The notes under the pieces were generated by a model. The model was not told where the DNA came from and ran no database searches. It saw nothing but the letters and a program-made list of their open reading frames with translations. A stretch of DNA of 64,000 nt from Paenibacillus agaridevorans (GTDB lineage Bacteria > Bacillota > Bacilli > Paenibacillales > Paenibacillaceae): NCBI RefSeq assembly GCF_003112455.1, contig NZ_BDQX01000108.1, positions 20,612-84,611 of the forward strand, read 5' to 3'. Positions 8,867-17,728 of this stretch are shown one piece after another. The translations under genes and the position numbers were made by a program. How positions within the stretch are numbered: position 1 is the stretch's first letter; every line of letters starts with the position of its first letter.

Positions 8867-9714
8867 GTTTGCAAACAATGACCAGTAAATCGCTTCTGGC
8901 GAAAGAGTTTTTTGAAACGGGCCGCTTGAGCAGCATTTCGATCATTGATATGCATACCCATATGGGTGCTTTTTACGGCACTTATTTACCTGAAGCGAAA
9001 TTGGAAATGATGATCAAGGCGATGGACAGACAGAATATCGAGTGGATTATCTCGGCGCCGCATAGTGCCTTGTTTGATCCTATACGCGGCAACTCGGATA
9101 TCCGCGCTGCTATGCGCGAATATCCCGGAAAGGTTTATGGCTATTACGCGGTAAATCCGCATTATGATCATGATCTGGATCGTGATCTGGAACAATTTGA
9201 TAGCTTCGAAGGTTTTGTGGGGTTCAAATTTCTTCCAGACTATCACAAATATCCGCTTAACGGGGAGAAGTATCGCAAAATATATGAATTTGCGAACGAA
9301 CGTGGTTTATTGCTACTTTCGCATACATGGGGACATAGTCCATATAATCCTCCGCAGATGATTGCAGAGCTGTCACGCGAATATGAGAATATCCAATTCC
9401 TTCTGGGTCATTCCGCGCCCGGGGAAACGGATTATGCGATTTCACTTGCCAAGGAACGTCCTAATGTTTACTTGGAATTGTGCGATACCGGACGTCTTAA
9501 TGGGGTTGTCTTGAAGATGGTGCAGGAGGCATCCTCTGAGAAGGTGCTGTTTGGAACCGATTTTCCTTGGTATGACCCCCATTATATGCTGGGCAGCGTG
9601 CTCCTGTCCGGCATTAGCGATCAGGATATCGAGAATATTATCCATCATAACGCAACTCGCTTGATCGCCGTCATCCAGGCCAAAAAACAACTTAGGAAAG
9701 GTTTGAATCGTTAA
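8863..9714 (+). CDS. Amidohydrolase-2 family metal-dependent hydrolase or decarboxylase
   Basis: 283 residues. The metal site is intact: His31/His33 (IIDMHTHMG), His in LLLLSHTWGHS, His in FLLGHSA and Asp in FGTDFPWYDP. The family hydrolyses C-N or lactone bonds or decarboxylates aromatic acids; the substrate is unknown here. It starts at ATG 8863, overlapping the stop of the degenerate paralog, and its own stop overlaps the ATG of the isomerase-like gene, so three genes are translationally chained. It is likely the active partner of the preceding protein. Confidence 0.85.
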   Translation: MSLQTMTSKSLLAKEFFETGRLSSISIIDMHTHMGAFYGTYLPEAKLEMMIKAMDRQNIEWIISAPHSALFDPIRGNSDIRAAMREYPGKVYGYYAVNPHYDHDLDRDLEQFDSFEGFVGFKFLPDYHKYPLNGEKYRKIYEFANERGLLLLSHTWGHSPYNPPQMIAELSREYENIQFLLGHSAPGETDYAISLAKERPNVYLELCDTGRLNGVVLKMVQEASSEKVLFGTDFPWYDPHYMLGSVLLSGISDQDIENIIHHNATRLIAVIQAKKQLRKGLNR

Positions 9715-11198
9715 TGTCAGATATCATAGAGTCGTTTGAAACGGCTAAAGGCAATACATTCGGAGATTTATTGACGTTAAAAGAGAAGAACAGCTCATTG
9801 AAGATCGGCGTGCTCACGGTTGGTTTCTTCGAGTACTGGCGCATGTTCCCCGGAACTATGAGAGCCAATGTAAATGAGGATATGACTTGCGTCTATACCC
9901 ATTTATGCGAAGCTCTGGATCAAGATACAGTTATCTGGCCAGGTTTAATTGATACGCTTGACGCAGCGGATAAAGCGGGGAAGAAGCTGGCTGAAGAAAG
10001 AGTCGATATAATCGTATATGTTGCAGGCACCTATTGCCCGGATTATATGGCGATCCAGGCTTTGGAGCATATTCGCCATGCTCCGGTTATCCTGTTCAAT
10101 ACGCAATACAGCAATAAAATAAATCTGCAAACCAATTATGAAAACATTCTTAGAAATTCTGCTTTAATCGCCAGTCTTCAATTGGCAGCCACATTTAGAA
10201 AGATGGGATGGTACCCCGATTTAAAGGTTGTTGTTGGTTCAATCCGCGATTCGGCGGCCTACGGAGAAATAAAGAAGTATATACGGGCATACAAGGTTTT
10301 TCATCAACTGAAAAATACGAATATCGGTGTTATTGGTCATGTATTCAGAGGCATGTACGATTTCGAATACGACAAGACGATGATCAAGGGAACGCTCGGG
10401 CCCAATATTATTGCTATTCAGGTCGACCACTTGCTCGATCAGTTTAGTCAAGCTGACGAAGAAGAAATAAAATTGATCGAAGCAGAAACGAAGAGCAGGT
10501 TTAATATCGTGGGACTAAGCGATAACGATGTCTATCAATCATCAAGATTTTACGTAGCGCTTCGGAAAACGCTTGAGCGATTCCGATTGGATGCGCTTAC
10601 GCTGCTCGGTCAGCATTATGTAGAACAGAAAACGGGAACGACCTCCTACTTGGCCAATACCATGATCCATGAGGAAGGCAAGTATATCGTGAATACCGAG
10701 GGGGATGTACATGGTCTGATCATCATGACCATCATGAATGAGCTCAGCGGACAAATGCCGACTTATGCCGAGTGGGGCGAATATGATGAGGAGCTGAATG
10801 CTCTGCTCATGGTTCATCATGGTTATGCGAACACCAATTATGCAACCGACAGAAATACGGTTAAGGTGAACCGTTCGCCTGAACAATGGGGATTGCAGGG
10901 AGCGGGATTTGGTTTCGAATATACACTTATGCCCGGAGAAGTGACGATTAGTCATCTGATCATTGATGCGGAAGGTTATAAAATGCTTATTGTAAAAGCC
11001 GAGGCTTTGCATATTCCAACCAACATTCCTTGTGAGGAAATTACAGGCGTTGTAAGGTTTGATACTCCAATCAAGCCATTTTTGACTACGCTTATCAAGG
11101 AAGGATTTGCTCATCATTGCATTATTGCATACGGCGACCTTACGGAGGAACTTTCGATGATTGCCGATTTTATGGGAATAAGAAAAGTGATCTATTAA
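9714..11198 (+). CDS. L-fucose/L-arabinose isomerase-like protein
   Basis: 494 residues. The first ~170 residues (IGVLTVGFFEYWRMFPG; IIVYVAGTYCPD; HAPVILFNTQYS) and the middle (NIGVIGHVFRGMYDFEYD) resemble the fucose/arabinose isomerase family, cytoplasmic enzymes that interconvert aldoses and ketoses. The C-terminal half keeps the pattern NTEGDVHGLI where sugar-isomerase metal ligands lie. Which sugar is used cannot be told. It overlaps the previous gene by one base and sits 27 bp before the M24 gene. Confidence 0.8.
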   Translation: MSDIIESFETAKGNTFGDLLTLKEKNSSLKIGVLTVGFFEYWRMFPGTMRANVNEDMTCVYTHLCEALDQDTVIWPGLIDTLDAADKAGKKLAEERVDIIVYVAGTYCPDYMAIQALEHIRHAPVILFNTQYSNKINLQTNYENILRNSALIASLQLAATFRKMGWYPDLKVVVGSIRDSAAYGEIKKYIRAYKVFHQLKNTNIGVIGHVFRGMYDFEYDKTMIKGTLGPNIIAIQVDHLLDQFSQADEEEIKLIEAETKSRFNIVGLSDNDVYQSSRFYVALRKTLERFRLDALTLLGQHYVEQKTGTTSYLANTMIHEEGKYIVNTEGDVHGLIIMTIMNELSGQMPTYAEWGEYDEELNALLMVHHGYANTNYATDRNTVKVNRSPEQWGLQGAGFGFEYTLMPGEVTISHLIIDAEGYKMLIVKAEALHIPTNIPCEEITGVVRFDTPIKPFLTTLIKEGFAHHCIIAYGDLTEELSMIADFMGIRKVIY

Positions 11199-11225
11199 AG
11201 TATGGACTTGAGGAGGGGGATACAT

Positions 11226-12422
11226 TTGATTAAAATTCCCAATAAAGAATTTCTAACTAGAATCGAAAACTTAAGAGAACTCATGAGAGATCAAGATTTG
11301 CAAGCTTGCCTGATTTATGGCGACGAGTACAGGAAGGAAAACCTGCGTTATATGGGCAATTACTGGCCCTTATTCGAACGAGGGGCGGTAATTGTTCCGC
11401 TCAGCGGCGATCCTATTATTTTAGCTGCGCCGGAAGGGGAAATGTTTTGTCGTGAAATGAGCGTTTGGCCGGATGTTCGACTGTTACCCGAATTTAATTG
11501 TGTAACTGTACCCGATCATATTGAGTACCCGCTCGCTCATTATACGAGCTTGACCGCAATTAGCAAACAACTGCAGGATAGCCATTCCCTCCACAAACTG
11601 GGTGTGGCGGGGATAGATGCGATTCCCGTACCGTTAATGAATATCATCGAGTCCAGTTTTGAAGGGATTGCAATCGTGGATGCAGCCGATTTGTTGTTTA
11701 AGCTGAGGATGAACAAGTCTGCGAACGAGATTGCTTGTCTGCAGGAGGCCGCCAGAATTGCCGATGCAGGCTATAAGTTAATGATCGAACAGGTAAGGCC
11801 GGGGATGACAGAGCTGGAACTGGCCTCACTGGCTTATGGCGAATGTACACGTCAAGGAGCGGAACATATGCCGTTCTGTCTGATAACCAGCGGCGATCGG
11901 GTCAAGACGATTATCGGGCGGCCTTCGAGCAAAGTGATTGAAGAGGGAGACATGATCCTGGCCGCTATAGCCGTACAGGTCGAGGGGTATATAGCAACTG
12001 TGAACTTCCCGTTTGTTGCCGGGACAATGACAGAAGAGCAGAAGGCATTTATCGATGTTCTCGTCGAAGCGGAGGAAAGCGGGCTTGCCCGGATTAAAGC
12101 CGGCGCCAAGCAGAGCGATGTGGTACGCGCTGTTAAAGACTGTTTCCAGAAGCATGGAATGACGCAATATGATTTATACCCGCCGCTCCACGGTTGTGGC
12201 CTGGCGGAAGCCGAATCGCCGTACCCGGACGAGAATTCCGCCGCGATATTTACTGCAGGTATGACCGTGAATACGGATGTCAGTTTGTTTGGCCATCCTC
12301 ATGGCTCCAACCGGATTGAAGAAAGTCTTCTGGTCACCGATAACGGTTATGAATCGATGTCGAAGCTGGTCAGACATCTCAGCAAGACATGGAGAACCAT
12401 CAGGGAAATATCGGTGAACTGA
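11226..12422 (+). CDS. Creatinase/prolidase-like M24 protein with lost metal ligands
   Basis: 398 residues. The N-terminal creatinase_N domain (LRELMRDQDLQACLIYGDEY) is followed by a pita-bread M24 domain. In metallo-members the metal site is D-D-H-E-E. Here the first two Asp are missing: the 'vDxG' region reads ILAAIAVQVEG and the 'GYxSDxTR' region reads GYIATVNFP. HGCGLAEAESP and the final NRIEESLLVT remain. Creatinase itself is a metal-free relative, so a C-N hydrolase of that kind, or a binding protein, is more likely than an aminopeptidase. TTG start at 11226 with AGGAGG nine bases upstream; the ATG at 11202 has none. Confidence 0.8.
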   Translation: MIKIPNKEFLTRIENLRELMRDQDLQACLIYGDEYRKENLRYMGNYWPLFERGAVIVPLSGDPIILAAPEGEMFCREMSVWPDVRLLPEFNCVTVPDHIEYPLAHYTSLTAISKQLQDSHSLHKLGVAGIDAIPVPLMNIIESSFEGIAIVDAADLLFKLRMNKSANEIACLQEAARIADAGYKLMIEQVRPGMTELELASLAYGECTRQGAEHMPFCLITSGDRVKTIIGRPSSKVIEEGDMILAAIAVQVEGYIATVNFPFVAGTMTEEQKAFIDVLVEAEESGLARIKAGAKQSDVVRAVKDCFQKHGMTQYDLYPPLHGCGLAEAESPYPDENSAAIFTAGMTVNTDVSLFGHPHGSNRIEESLLVTDNGYESMSKLVRHLSKTWRTIREISVN

Positions 12423-12435
12423 GGAGGAATCGTGC

Positions 12436-12813
12436 ATGAACAAAGAAGGTGCCCGGAATTGGTATGTAATTGATGGATATTTGCCATACAAGGGGAAAAT
12501 GGAACAGGATTTGCTTGAAGGCCATGAAGCCATTATGATACTGAATTGTCATGATGTTGATGCCACTATATTCATGGATATTTTCTATGAAGATCGAGAG
12601 CCTGACCAAGATATCAAGCTAAACGTAAATGCCAGAAGAGTAAAGTGTATTCGCATGGATCATCCTGAAGAGATTGGCGGAATCGCACTGGATAGACAAG
12701 TCCAATATTCCCTTCGTTTCCGCAGCGATATCGAAGTCATTATTCAGTATGGCAGAATGGATATTGCCCAACCCAATTTGGCCTATATAGGAATGATGGG
12801 ATATTCGGAGTGA
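12436..12813 (+). CDS. ASRT-family (sensory rhodopsin transducer-like) ligand-binding protein
   Basis: 125 residues, whole length matching the Anabaena sensory rhodopsin transducer family: WYVIDGYLPY, the EAIMILNCHDVDATIFMDIF strand pair, the NARRVKCIRM turn and the conserved end VIIQYGRMD. Family members form beta-sandwich tetramers, and published comparative genomics proposed that they are small-molecule (sugar) binders found in carbohydrate operons. No rhodopsin gene is near. Position as last gene of the enzyme operon, 13 bp after the M24 gene with AGGAGGA before the ATG, supports a soluble sugar-sensing or enzyme-accessory role rather than light sensing. Confidence 0.85.
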   Translation: MNKEGARNWYVIDGYLPYKGKMEQDLLEGHEAIMILNCHDVDATIFMDIFYEDREPDQDIKLNVNARRVKCIRMDHPEEIGGIALDRQVQYSLRFRSDIEVIIQYGRMDIAQPNLAYIGMMGYSE

Positions 12814-12950
12814 TTGGTAAAATAGCATGTAAAGATGGGAATTTGCCGCTTAATTGGATGGATACAATCCTGATTACAGCGTTCGAATTCCTTTCTTTGC
12901 GTTCTCTATTCATATCGTTTTTTTGCATGGATTATACGAAATATAAGGTA

Positions 12951-13014
12951 GTGGACAGAAGATATTAAATGTGGAAATTAGAAAGTGGTTAGCGGTTATA
13001 CCCGCTTGTATAAT
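12951..13014 (+). promoter_or_regulatory. Regulon operator and promoter copy 3 (importer operon)
   Basis: GTGGACAGAAGATAT at 12951, GTGGAAATTAG at 12971, AAGTGGTTA around 12983-12991 and TATAAT at 13009-13014. Near-identical to copies 2 and 4. It lies in the 258-bp gap between the ASRT-like gene and the lipoprotein gene; the rest of that gap (12814-12950) shows nothing recognisable. Confidence 0.75.
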
Positions 13015-13071
13015 TTTAAACATATCAAGGATATTTCCTTTGATAAATCCAATTCCAAAGGGGCATAAAGC

Positions 13072-14757
13072 ATGAAGAGAAAAAGGATCGTTATGACAAC
13101 AATTATATTTGTGTTATGCGTGTTGGCGCTGTCTGCTTGTTCGAACGACAAAAATGGGAACAAAGGCAGCGAAGCGACATCGTCGCCAGCACCGTCGGCA
13201 ACTTCCGAACAAACGGTTGTGATTGATCCTTTAGGCAAATATGATTCACCTATTTCGATGACTACGGTAAGACGAATTGATGCAAGCATGAATCTGCCGA
13301 GTGGTCAAACCTATGAAAAAAACGTGTGGAGCGATGCGATTCTTGAAGAGTTGGGCATTGACATTAAAGTGCAATGGAGTGCGGATATTGGCCAATATGA
13401 CAGCAAACTGAACGTGACGATGGCTTCCGGGGATTTGCCTGATTTAATGCGCGTCAACGGCCAACAACTGCAACAACTGGTCGAAACCGACAGTATAGCG
13501 GATTTAACAGAAATATTCGATCAATACGCTTCGGAAGAAACAAAAAAGCAGTTTGCGGTCGGAGACGGGATTGCGCTTGAGCAGTCGTCGGTTGGCGGAA
13601 AGTTATATGCTCTGCCTAATACGGCATCCGCGATCGGCGGAGCGGGCGGCCCGCTCATCTGGGTTCGGGCGGACTGGATGAAGAAATTAAATCTGCCAGA
13701 GCCTAAAACAATAGAAGATTTTATTCATATAGCAAAAGCTTTTACAAATGATGATCCGGATGGCAATAACATGAAGGATACGTATGGTTTCACATTTGAC
13801 AATACAGTTAAAAACAGCGGATTATCAGCTTCCGGTTTTTTTAATAGCTTTCATGCTTATCCGGGGTTGTGGATTGAAGACAACAATGGCGGACTTGTGT
13901 ATGGCAGTACACTGCCGGAAGCCAAAGAAGCCCTTCTAGCGTTGCAACAACTGTACGCCGAAGGGGTTATTGATCCCGAATTTACGGTCAAAGATGCAGC
14001 CAAAACAATCGAGATGATCGCTTCAGGAAAAGTAGGAATGATCAATAGCGCGCATTTCTTTGGCCAGTTAGGTCCGCATCAATTAAAGGATAATGATCCA
14101 AAATCCGAATGGGTGCCTTACCCGCTGCCGTCTATTGATAATGAGCCCGCTAAGGTTGGCTTGAATGCGCCTGTTCTTGAGTATTACGTGGTCAGAAAAG
14201 GTTACGAGCATCCGGAAGCTATCGTCAAATTATTTAACTATGTCTTTGAAAAAACGGTAGGTAAAGATGCCGGCAAGGAGACCTATGACCGTTTCATGTA
14301 TGATCCTGAGGATGGCAGCATTCAATTATGGAAATTGGCTCCCGTATTTTCCAATGACGCAACCGATCTTCCGTTTCAACAGTTTATAGATGCCGTTGAC
14401 GCCAATGACGAGACTTTGGCTGTGGATCCGACAGCAAAATTGCTTTGGGATAATCGTTTGAAAGCGATTAATGGCGAAGGCAGCGTATATGGATGGGCAT
14501 TGTATTATCCCGCCTGGAAAATCTTTTTCGATATTATGGATAAAGGCTTATTTGTAAACGACGGTTTCTATGGCGGCAATACGCCGACCATGACGGATAA
14601 ATCGGCTACCTTGGCAACGATGGAACTCGAAGTATTTACAAAAATCATTATGGGCGCGGTTTCAATTGATGAGTTTGATAAATTCGTGAAAGATTGGCAT
14701 GCACTGGGTGGAGATCAGATTACTAAAGAAGTGAATGAGTGGAAACAAATGCAATAA
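13072..14757 (+). CDS. ABC-importer solute-binding lipoprotein (LplA/family 1 type)
   Basis: 561 residues. A signal peptide with lipobox LALSAC at about residues 20-25 makes it a membrane-anchored lipoprotein. The ~540-residue size and pattern (FGQLGPHQLKDNDP, INGEGSVYGWALYY, KDWHALGGDQITKEVNEW) are those of the large LplA-like oligosaccharide binders of Paenibacillus. It delivers ligand to the two permeases downstream; no ATPase is encoded here, so a shared MsmX-type ATPase elsewhere in the genome is likely. First gene of its operon; a hairpin at 14794-14820 separates it from the permeases. Confidence 0.93.
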   Translation: MKRKRIVMTTIIFVLCVLALSACSNDKNGNKGSEATSSPAPSATSEQTVVIDPLGKYDSPISMTTVRRIDASMNLPSGQTYEKNVWSDAILEELGIDIKVQWSADIGQYDSKLNVTMASGDLPDLMRVNGQQLQQLVETDSIADLTEIFDQYASEETKKQFAVGDGIALEQSSVGGKLYALPNTASAIGGAGGPLIWVRADWMKKLNLPEPKTIEDFIHIAKAFTNDDPDGNNMKDTYGFTFDNTVKNSGLSASGFFNSFHAYPGLWIEDNNGGLVYGSTLPEAKEALLALQQLYAEGVIDPEFTVKDAAKTIEMIASGKVGMINSAHFFGQLGPHQLKDNDPKSEWVPYPLPSIDNEPAKVGLNAPVLEYYVVRKGYEHPEAIVKLFNYVFEKTVGKDAGKETYDRFMYDPEDGSIQLWKLAPVFSNDATDLPFQQFIDAVDANDETLAVDPTAKLLWDNRLKAINGEGSVYGWALYYPAWKIFFDIMDKGLFVNDGFYGGNTPTMTDKSATLATMELEVFTKIIMGAVSIDEFDKFVKDWHALGGDQITKEVNEWKQMQ

Positions 14758-14793
14758 CAATAAGTATTTATTGCGTGCATGATTAAAGTATAG

Positions 14794-14820
14794 CAAGGGC
14801 GGAACATTCTTTCGCCCTTG
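14794..14820 (+). terminator. Intra-operon hairpin between lipoprotein and permease genes
   Basis: CAAGGGCG pairs perfectly with CGCCCTTG (11-nt loop), with no T-run. It is a typical partial terminator or 3'-stabilising stem that lets the binding protein be made in excess of the permeases. Confidence 0.6.
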
Positions 14821-14842
14821 TCTATGACGAAGGGGGTTAAAT

Positions 14843-15742
14843 ATGCGATATAGGAACTGGGCGAGAGAATTGCCCCTTCATGTGATGATTATACCAGCAC
14901 TTTTTATTCTAATCCTATTTGCCTATGTACCGATGACCGGCGTAGTCATTGCTTTTCAAAAGTTTTATCCTGCTTTGGGGATATCAGGTTCGAAGTGGGT
15001 GGGTTGGGATAACTTCGAATTTATGTTCAAATTGCCGAATACGATACAGGTTTTGTGGAATACGGTTATCATTGCGGTGATGAAAATTATTGTAGGAATT
15101 GTGCTGCCCTTGATTGTCTCTATATTGTTGAACGAAGTCAATCACAAGCTTACCCGTTCAGGCATCCAAACCCTTATTTATTTACCGCATTTTTTATCTT
15201 GGGTCGTACTGGCAGGCATTCTGATTGACATTCTATCAATGAAGGGGATTGTGAACCAATTTCTTCAATTCGCCTTTGGTGTAGATCCTATCTTTTTCCT
15301 GGGAGACAATAACTGGTTTCGTTTCGTCGTGGTTGTATCCGATGCATGGAAGGAATTTGGATTCAGCACGATTGTATACCTTGCTGCCATTGTAGGCATA
15401 GATCCCGCTTTGTATGAATCGGCCAAAGCGGATGGAGCAAATCGATGGAAGCAAACCTGGCATGTTACCATTCCGGGGATGATGCCCATTATCGTTCTGC
15501 TTACAACATTAAGTATGGGGAATATTCTGAATGCCGGTTTTGATCAAATCTTTAATCTTTATAGTCCTGTCGTTTATGAGACGGGAGATATCATTGATAC
15601 ACTGGTCTATCGAACCGGTTTGGTGGAGATGAGCTTTGGCGTTTCAACAGCTGTAGGGCTGCTTAAATCCGTTGTTTCATTAATATTAATATCGCTTTCG
15701 TACTGGTGTGCCTATCGATTTGCAAATTATCGCATTTTCTAA
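14843..15742 (+). CDS. ABC-importer permease (LplB-like)
   Basis: 299 residues with about six TM helices. The cytoplasmic EAA loop is YESAKADGANRWKQTWHVTI, which contacts the ATPase. It starts at ATG 14843 behind AAGGGGG and is 17 bp before the next permease gene. The N-terminal stretch LPLHVMIIPALFILILFAYV and overall pattern are those of LplB/YteP permeases for oligosaccharides. Confidence 0.94.
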   Translation: MRYRNWARELPLHVMIIPALFILILFAYVPMTGVVIAFQKFYPALGISGSKWVGWDNFEFMFKLPNTIQVLWNTVIIAVMKIIVGIVLPLIVSILLNEVNHKLTRSGIQTLIYLPHFLSWVVLAGILIDILSMKGIVNQFLQFAFGVDPIFFLGDNNWFRFVVVVSDAWKEFGFSTIVYLAAIVGIDPALYESAKADGANRWKQTWHVTIPGMMPIIVLLTTLSMGNILNAGFDQIFNLYSPVVYETGDIIDTLVYRTGLVEMSFGVSTAVGLLKSVVSLILISLSYWCAYRFANYRIF

Positions 15743-15759
15743 GTTTGGAGGAAACAACA

Positions 15760-16644
15760 TTGAATGCTCATGCGGGACAATTGGAAAAAGTCGCAACTGT
15801 GGTTATCTATGTGTTTTTAATTGGGCTCGCTGTTTCATGCGTCTTGCCGTTAATTCATGTGTTAGCTATTTCTCTCAGCAGCGCTTCTGCGGCTGATGCG
15901 GGAATGGTTACGTTCTGGCCCATTGATTTTACTTTCCAATCCTATCAATATGTCATTGGAAAACAACAGTTTCTCGACTCCATGTTCATTTCGGTAAAGA
16001 GAATCGTACTGGGAGTTACGCTTAGTATGTTGCTGACCCTGTTAGCGGCATATCCATTGTCCAAAGAAAAAAACAGCTTTCGATTTCGAACCCTTTATGT
16101 ATGGGTATTCGTGTTTACGATTCTTTTTCATGGGGGTCTTATTCCTTGGTATATGACGATCCGGTCTGTAGGCATGCTGGATTCGATATGGGCTTTGGTT
16201 ATTCCTGGAGCGGTTCCGGTATTTAATGTCGTTCTTTTGCTTAATTTTTTTCGTAATTTGCCTAGGGAGATTGAAGAAGCGGCATTTGTCGACGGCGCCA
16301 ATCACTGGGTTATTCTATTCAAACTGTTTTTGCCGCTCTCGGCCCCTGCGCTTGCAACGCTTACGCTATTTAGTATTGTAGGGCATTGGAATGCATGGTT
16401 TGACGGGCTCATTTTAATGAATAATCCAACCAATTATCCTTTAACCAGCTATTTGCAGACCGTTGTCATAGGCAGGGAACTTAGTCAATTGTCGCCTCAG
16501 GATGCGATATTGATGTCCAGTATTTCGGATAAGACATCCAAATCGGCACAAATATTCGCCGCGTGCCTCCCGGTGCTGCTCATCTATCCTTTTCTTCAAA
16601 GATACTTTATTAAAGGTATCGTATTGGGCAGCGTAAAAGGGTAA
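15760..16644 (+). CDS. ABC-importer permease (LplC/YtcP-like)
   Basis: 294 residues, six TM helices. The EAA loop is REIEEAAFVDGANHWVILFK, and the conserved family end is FLQRYFIKGIVLGSVKG. The TTG at 15760 is preceded by GGAGG with eight-base spacing, which makes it a better start than the upstream frame from 15706, which would overlap the LplB-like gene. It forms the transmembrane pore with the preceding permease. Confidence 0.94.
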   Translation: MNAHAGQLEKVATVVIYVFLIGLAVSCVLPLIHVLAISLSSASAADAGMVTFWPIDFTFQSYQYVIGKQQFLDSMFISVKRIVLGVTLSMLLTLLAAYPLSKEKNSFRFRTLYVWVFVFTILFHGGLIPWYMTIRSVGMLDSIWALVIPGAVPVFNVVLLLNFFRNLPREIEEAAFVDGANHWVILFKLFLPLSAPALATLTLFSIVGHWNAWFDGLILMNNPTNYPLTSYLQTVVIGRELSQLSPQDAILMSSISDKTSKSAQIFAACLPVLLIYPFLQRYFIKGIVLGSVKG

Positions 16645-16681
16645 ATCTATTAACGAAATTAGGAGTGATTGGCTGCAGATT

Positions 16682-17728
16682 ATGAATGATCAAAATGAAC
16701 TAAAATGGATTTCTCCTGCGGACGTTCCCTTTTTAGTATCAGGATTTGCATGGTGGAAAGAGGAACGCAGCTTTCGGCGTCTGCCTGCGGCAGCCCATGG
16801 AACTATTCGCAGCGTGCTCGACGAGCTGGCGAACAATACTGCCGGGGGGCAAATAAGATTTCAAACGAATGCGGCTAAACTGGTTGTCAAAGTGAAGTTG
16901 TTTGGAACTAATCCTTATGATCATATGCCATCAACCGGGGTTAATGGATTTGATTGTTATTTTGGTCCTCCGGGTTCTCAACTTTATTTTGGAACTACGC
17001 GTTTTTCTCATGATGCAGAGCAATACGAGAGCATATTGTTTGAATCACTTGAACCGGAGCTTCGCTATATTACACTTCATTTTCCGCTTTACCAAGGTGT
17101 GCATGAGTTGCAAATAGGTTTGAACCCAGATGCAATTATCGGCAATTTCCCGCCGTATGATAATGAAGGCAAGATCATTATATATGGTACATCGATTACT
17201 CAAGGGGGATGCGCGTCACGCCCTGGTATGGCTTATACTAACATTTTGAGCCGGAAGATTAATATGGAATTTATAAATTTAGGTTTCTCAGGAAATGGAA
17301 AGGGCGATTCAAGAATAGCTGAGCTCATTAGCGAGATTGAACTCCCAAAATGTCTTGTGCTTGATTACGATGCAAATTGCGATACTCTTGATGAATTAGC
17401 TAAAACGATGCCTGAGTTTATACGAATAATCCGTAGCCGTCATCCAGTGCTGCCGATTCTCGTTGTATCGCGGATTCCATTTGGATTTGAACATACACAA
17501 GCACAATCCTATCAAGAAAGAATTGAAAGGATGACCTTCCAACGAGAGCTTGTTAAAGAACTAAAAGAAAACGGAGATGACTTTATTTTCTTTTGCGACG
17601 GTGCAGAGTTAATTGGAGACTTATGGAACGAATGCACTGTAGATGGAGTTCATCCTTCCGATTTGGGTTTTTTGCAGCTTGCGAATGGTTTGGCTCCAAT
17701 CTTGAAAAACATATTGTCTAGGGAGTGA
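16682..17728 (+). CDS. SGNH/GDSL esterase with N-terminal GxDLY-type domain
   Basis: 348 residues. The N-terminal ~150 residues form a beta-sandwich-like region with TGVNGFDCYF, resembling the GxDLY module that precedes SGNH hydrolases. The SGNH hydrolase follows: block I IYGTSITQGG with the nucleophile Ser, block III GFSGNGKG, and block V DGVHPSDLG with the Asp/His pair. There is no signal peptide, so it acts in the cytoplasm, probably deacylating an imported oligosaccharide. It sits 37 bp after the permeases, and its stop overlaps the following gene's start. Confidence 0.88.
   Translation: MNDQNELKWISPADVPFLVSGFAWWKEERSFRRLPAAAHGTIRSVLDELANNTAGGQIRFQTNAAKLVVKVKLFGTNPYDHMPSTGVNGFDCYFGPPGSQLYFGTTRFSHDAEQYESILFESLEPELRYITLHFPLYQGVHELQIGLNPDAIIGNFPPYDNEGKIIIYGTSITQGGCASRPGMAYTNILSRKINMEFINLGFSGNGKGDSRIAELISEIELPKCLVLDYDANCDTLDELAKTMPEFIRIIRSRHPVLPILVVSRIPFGFEHTQAQSYQERIERMTFQRELVKELKENGDDFIFFCDGAELIGDLWNECTVDGVHPSDLGFLQLANGLAPILKNILSRE

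Noticed and set aside
12436-12813. Light sensing by the ASRT-like protein.
   Set aside because: No retinal-binding membrane protein in the window, and the operon is metabolic; the family is broader than rhodopsin partners.
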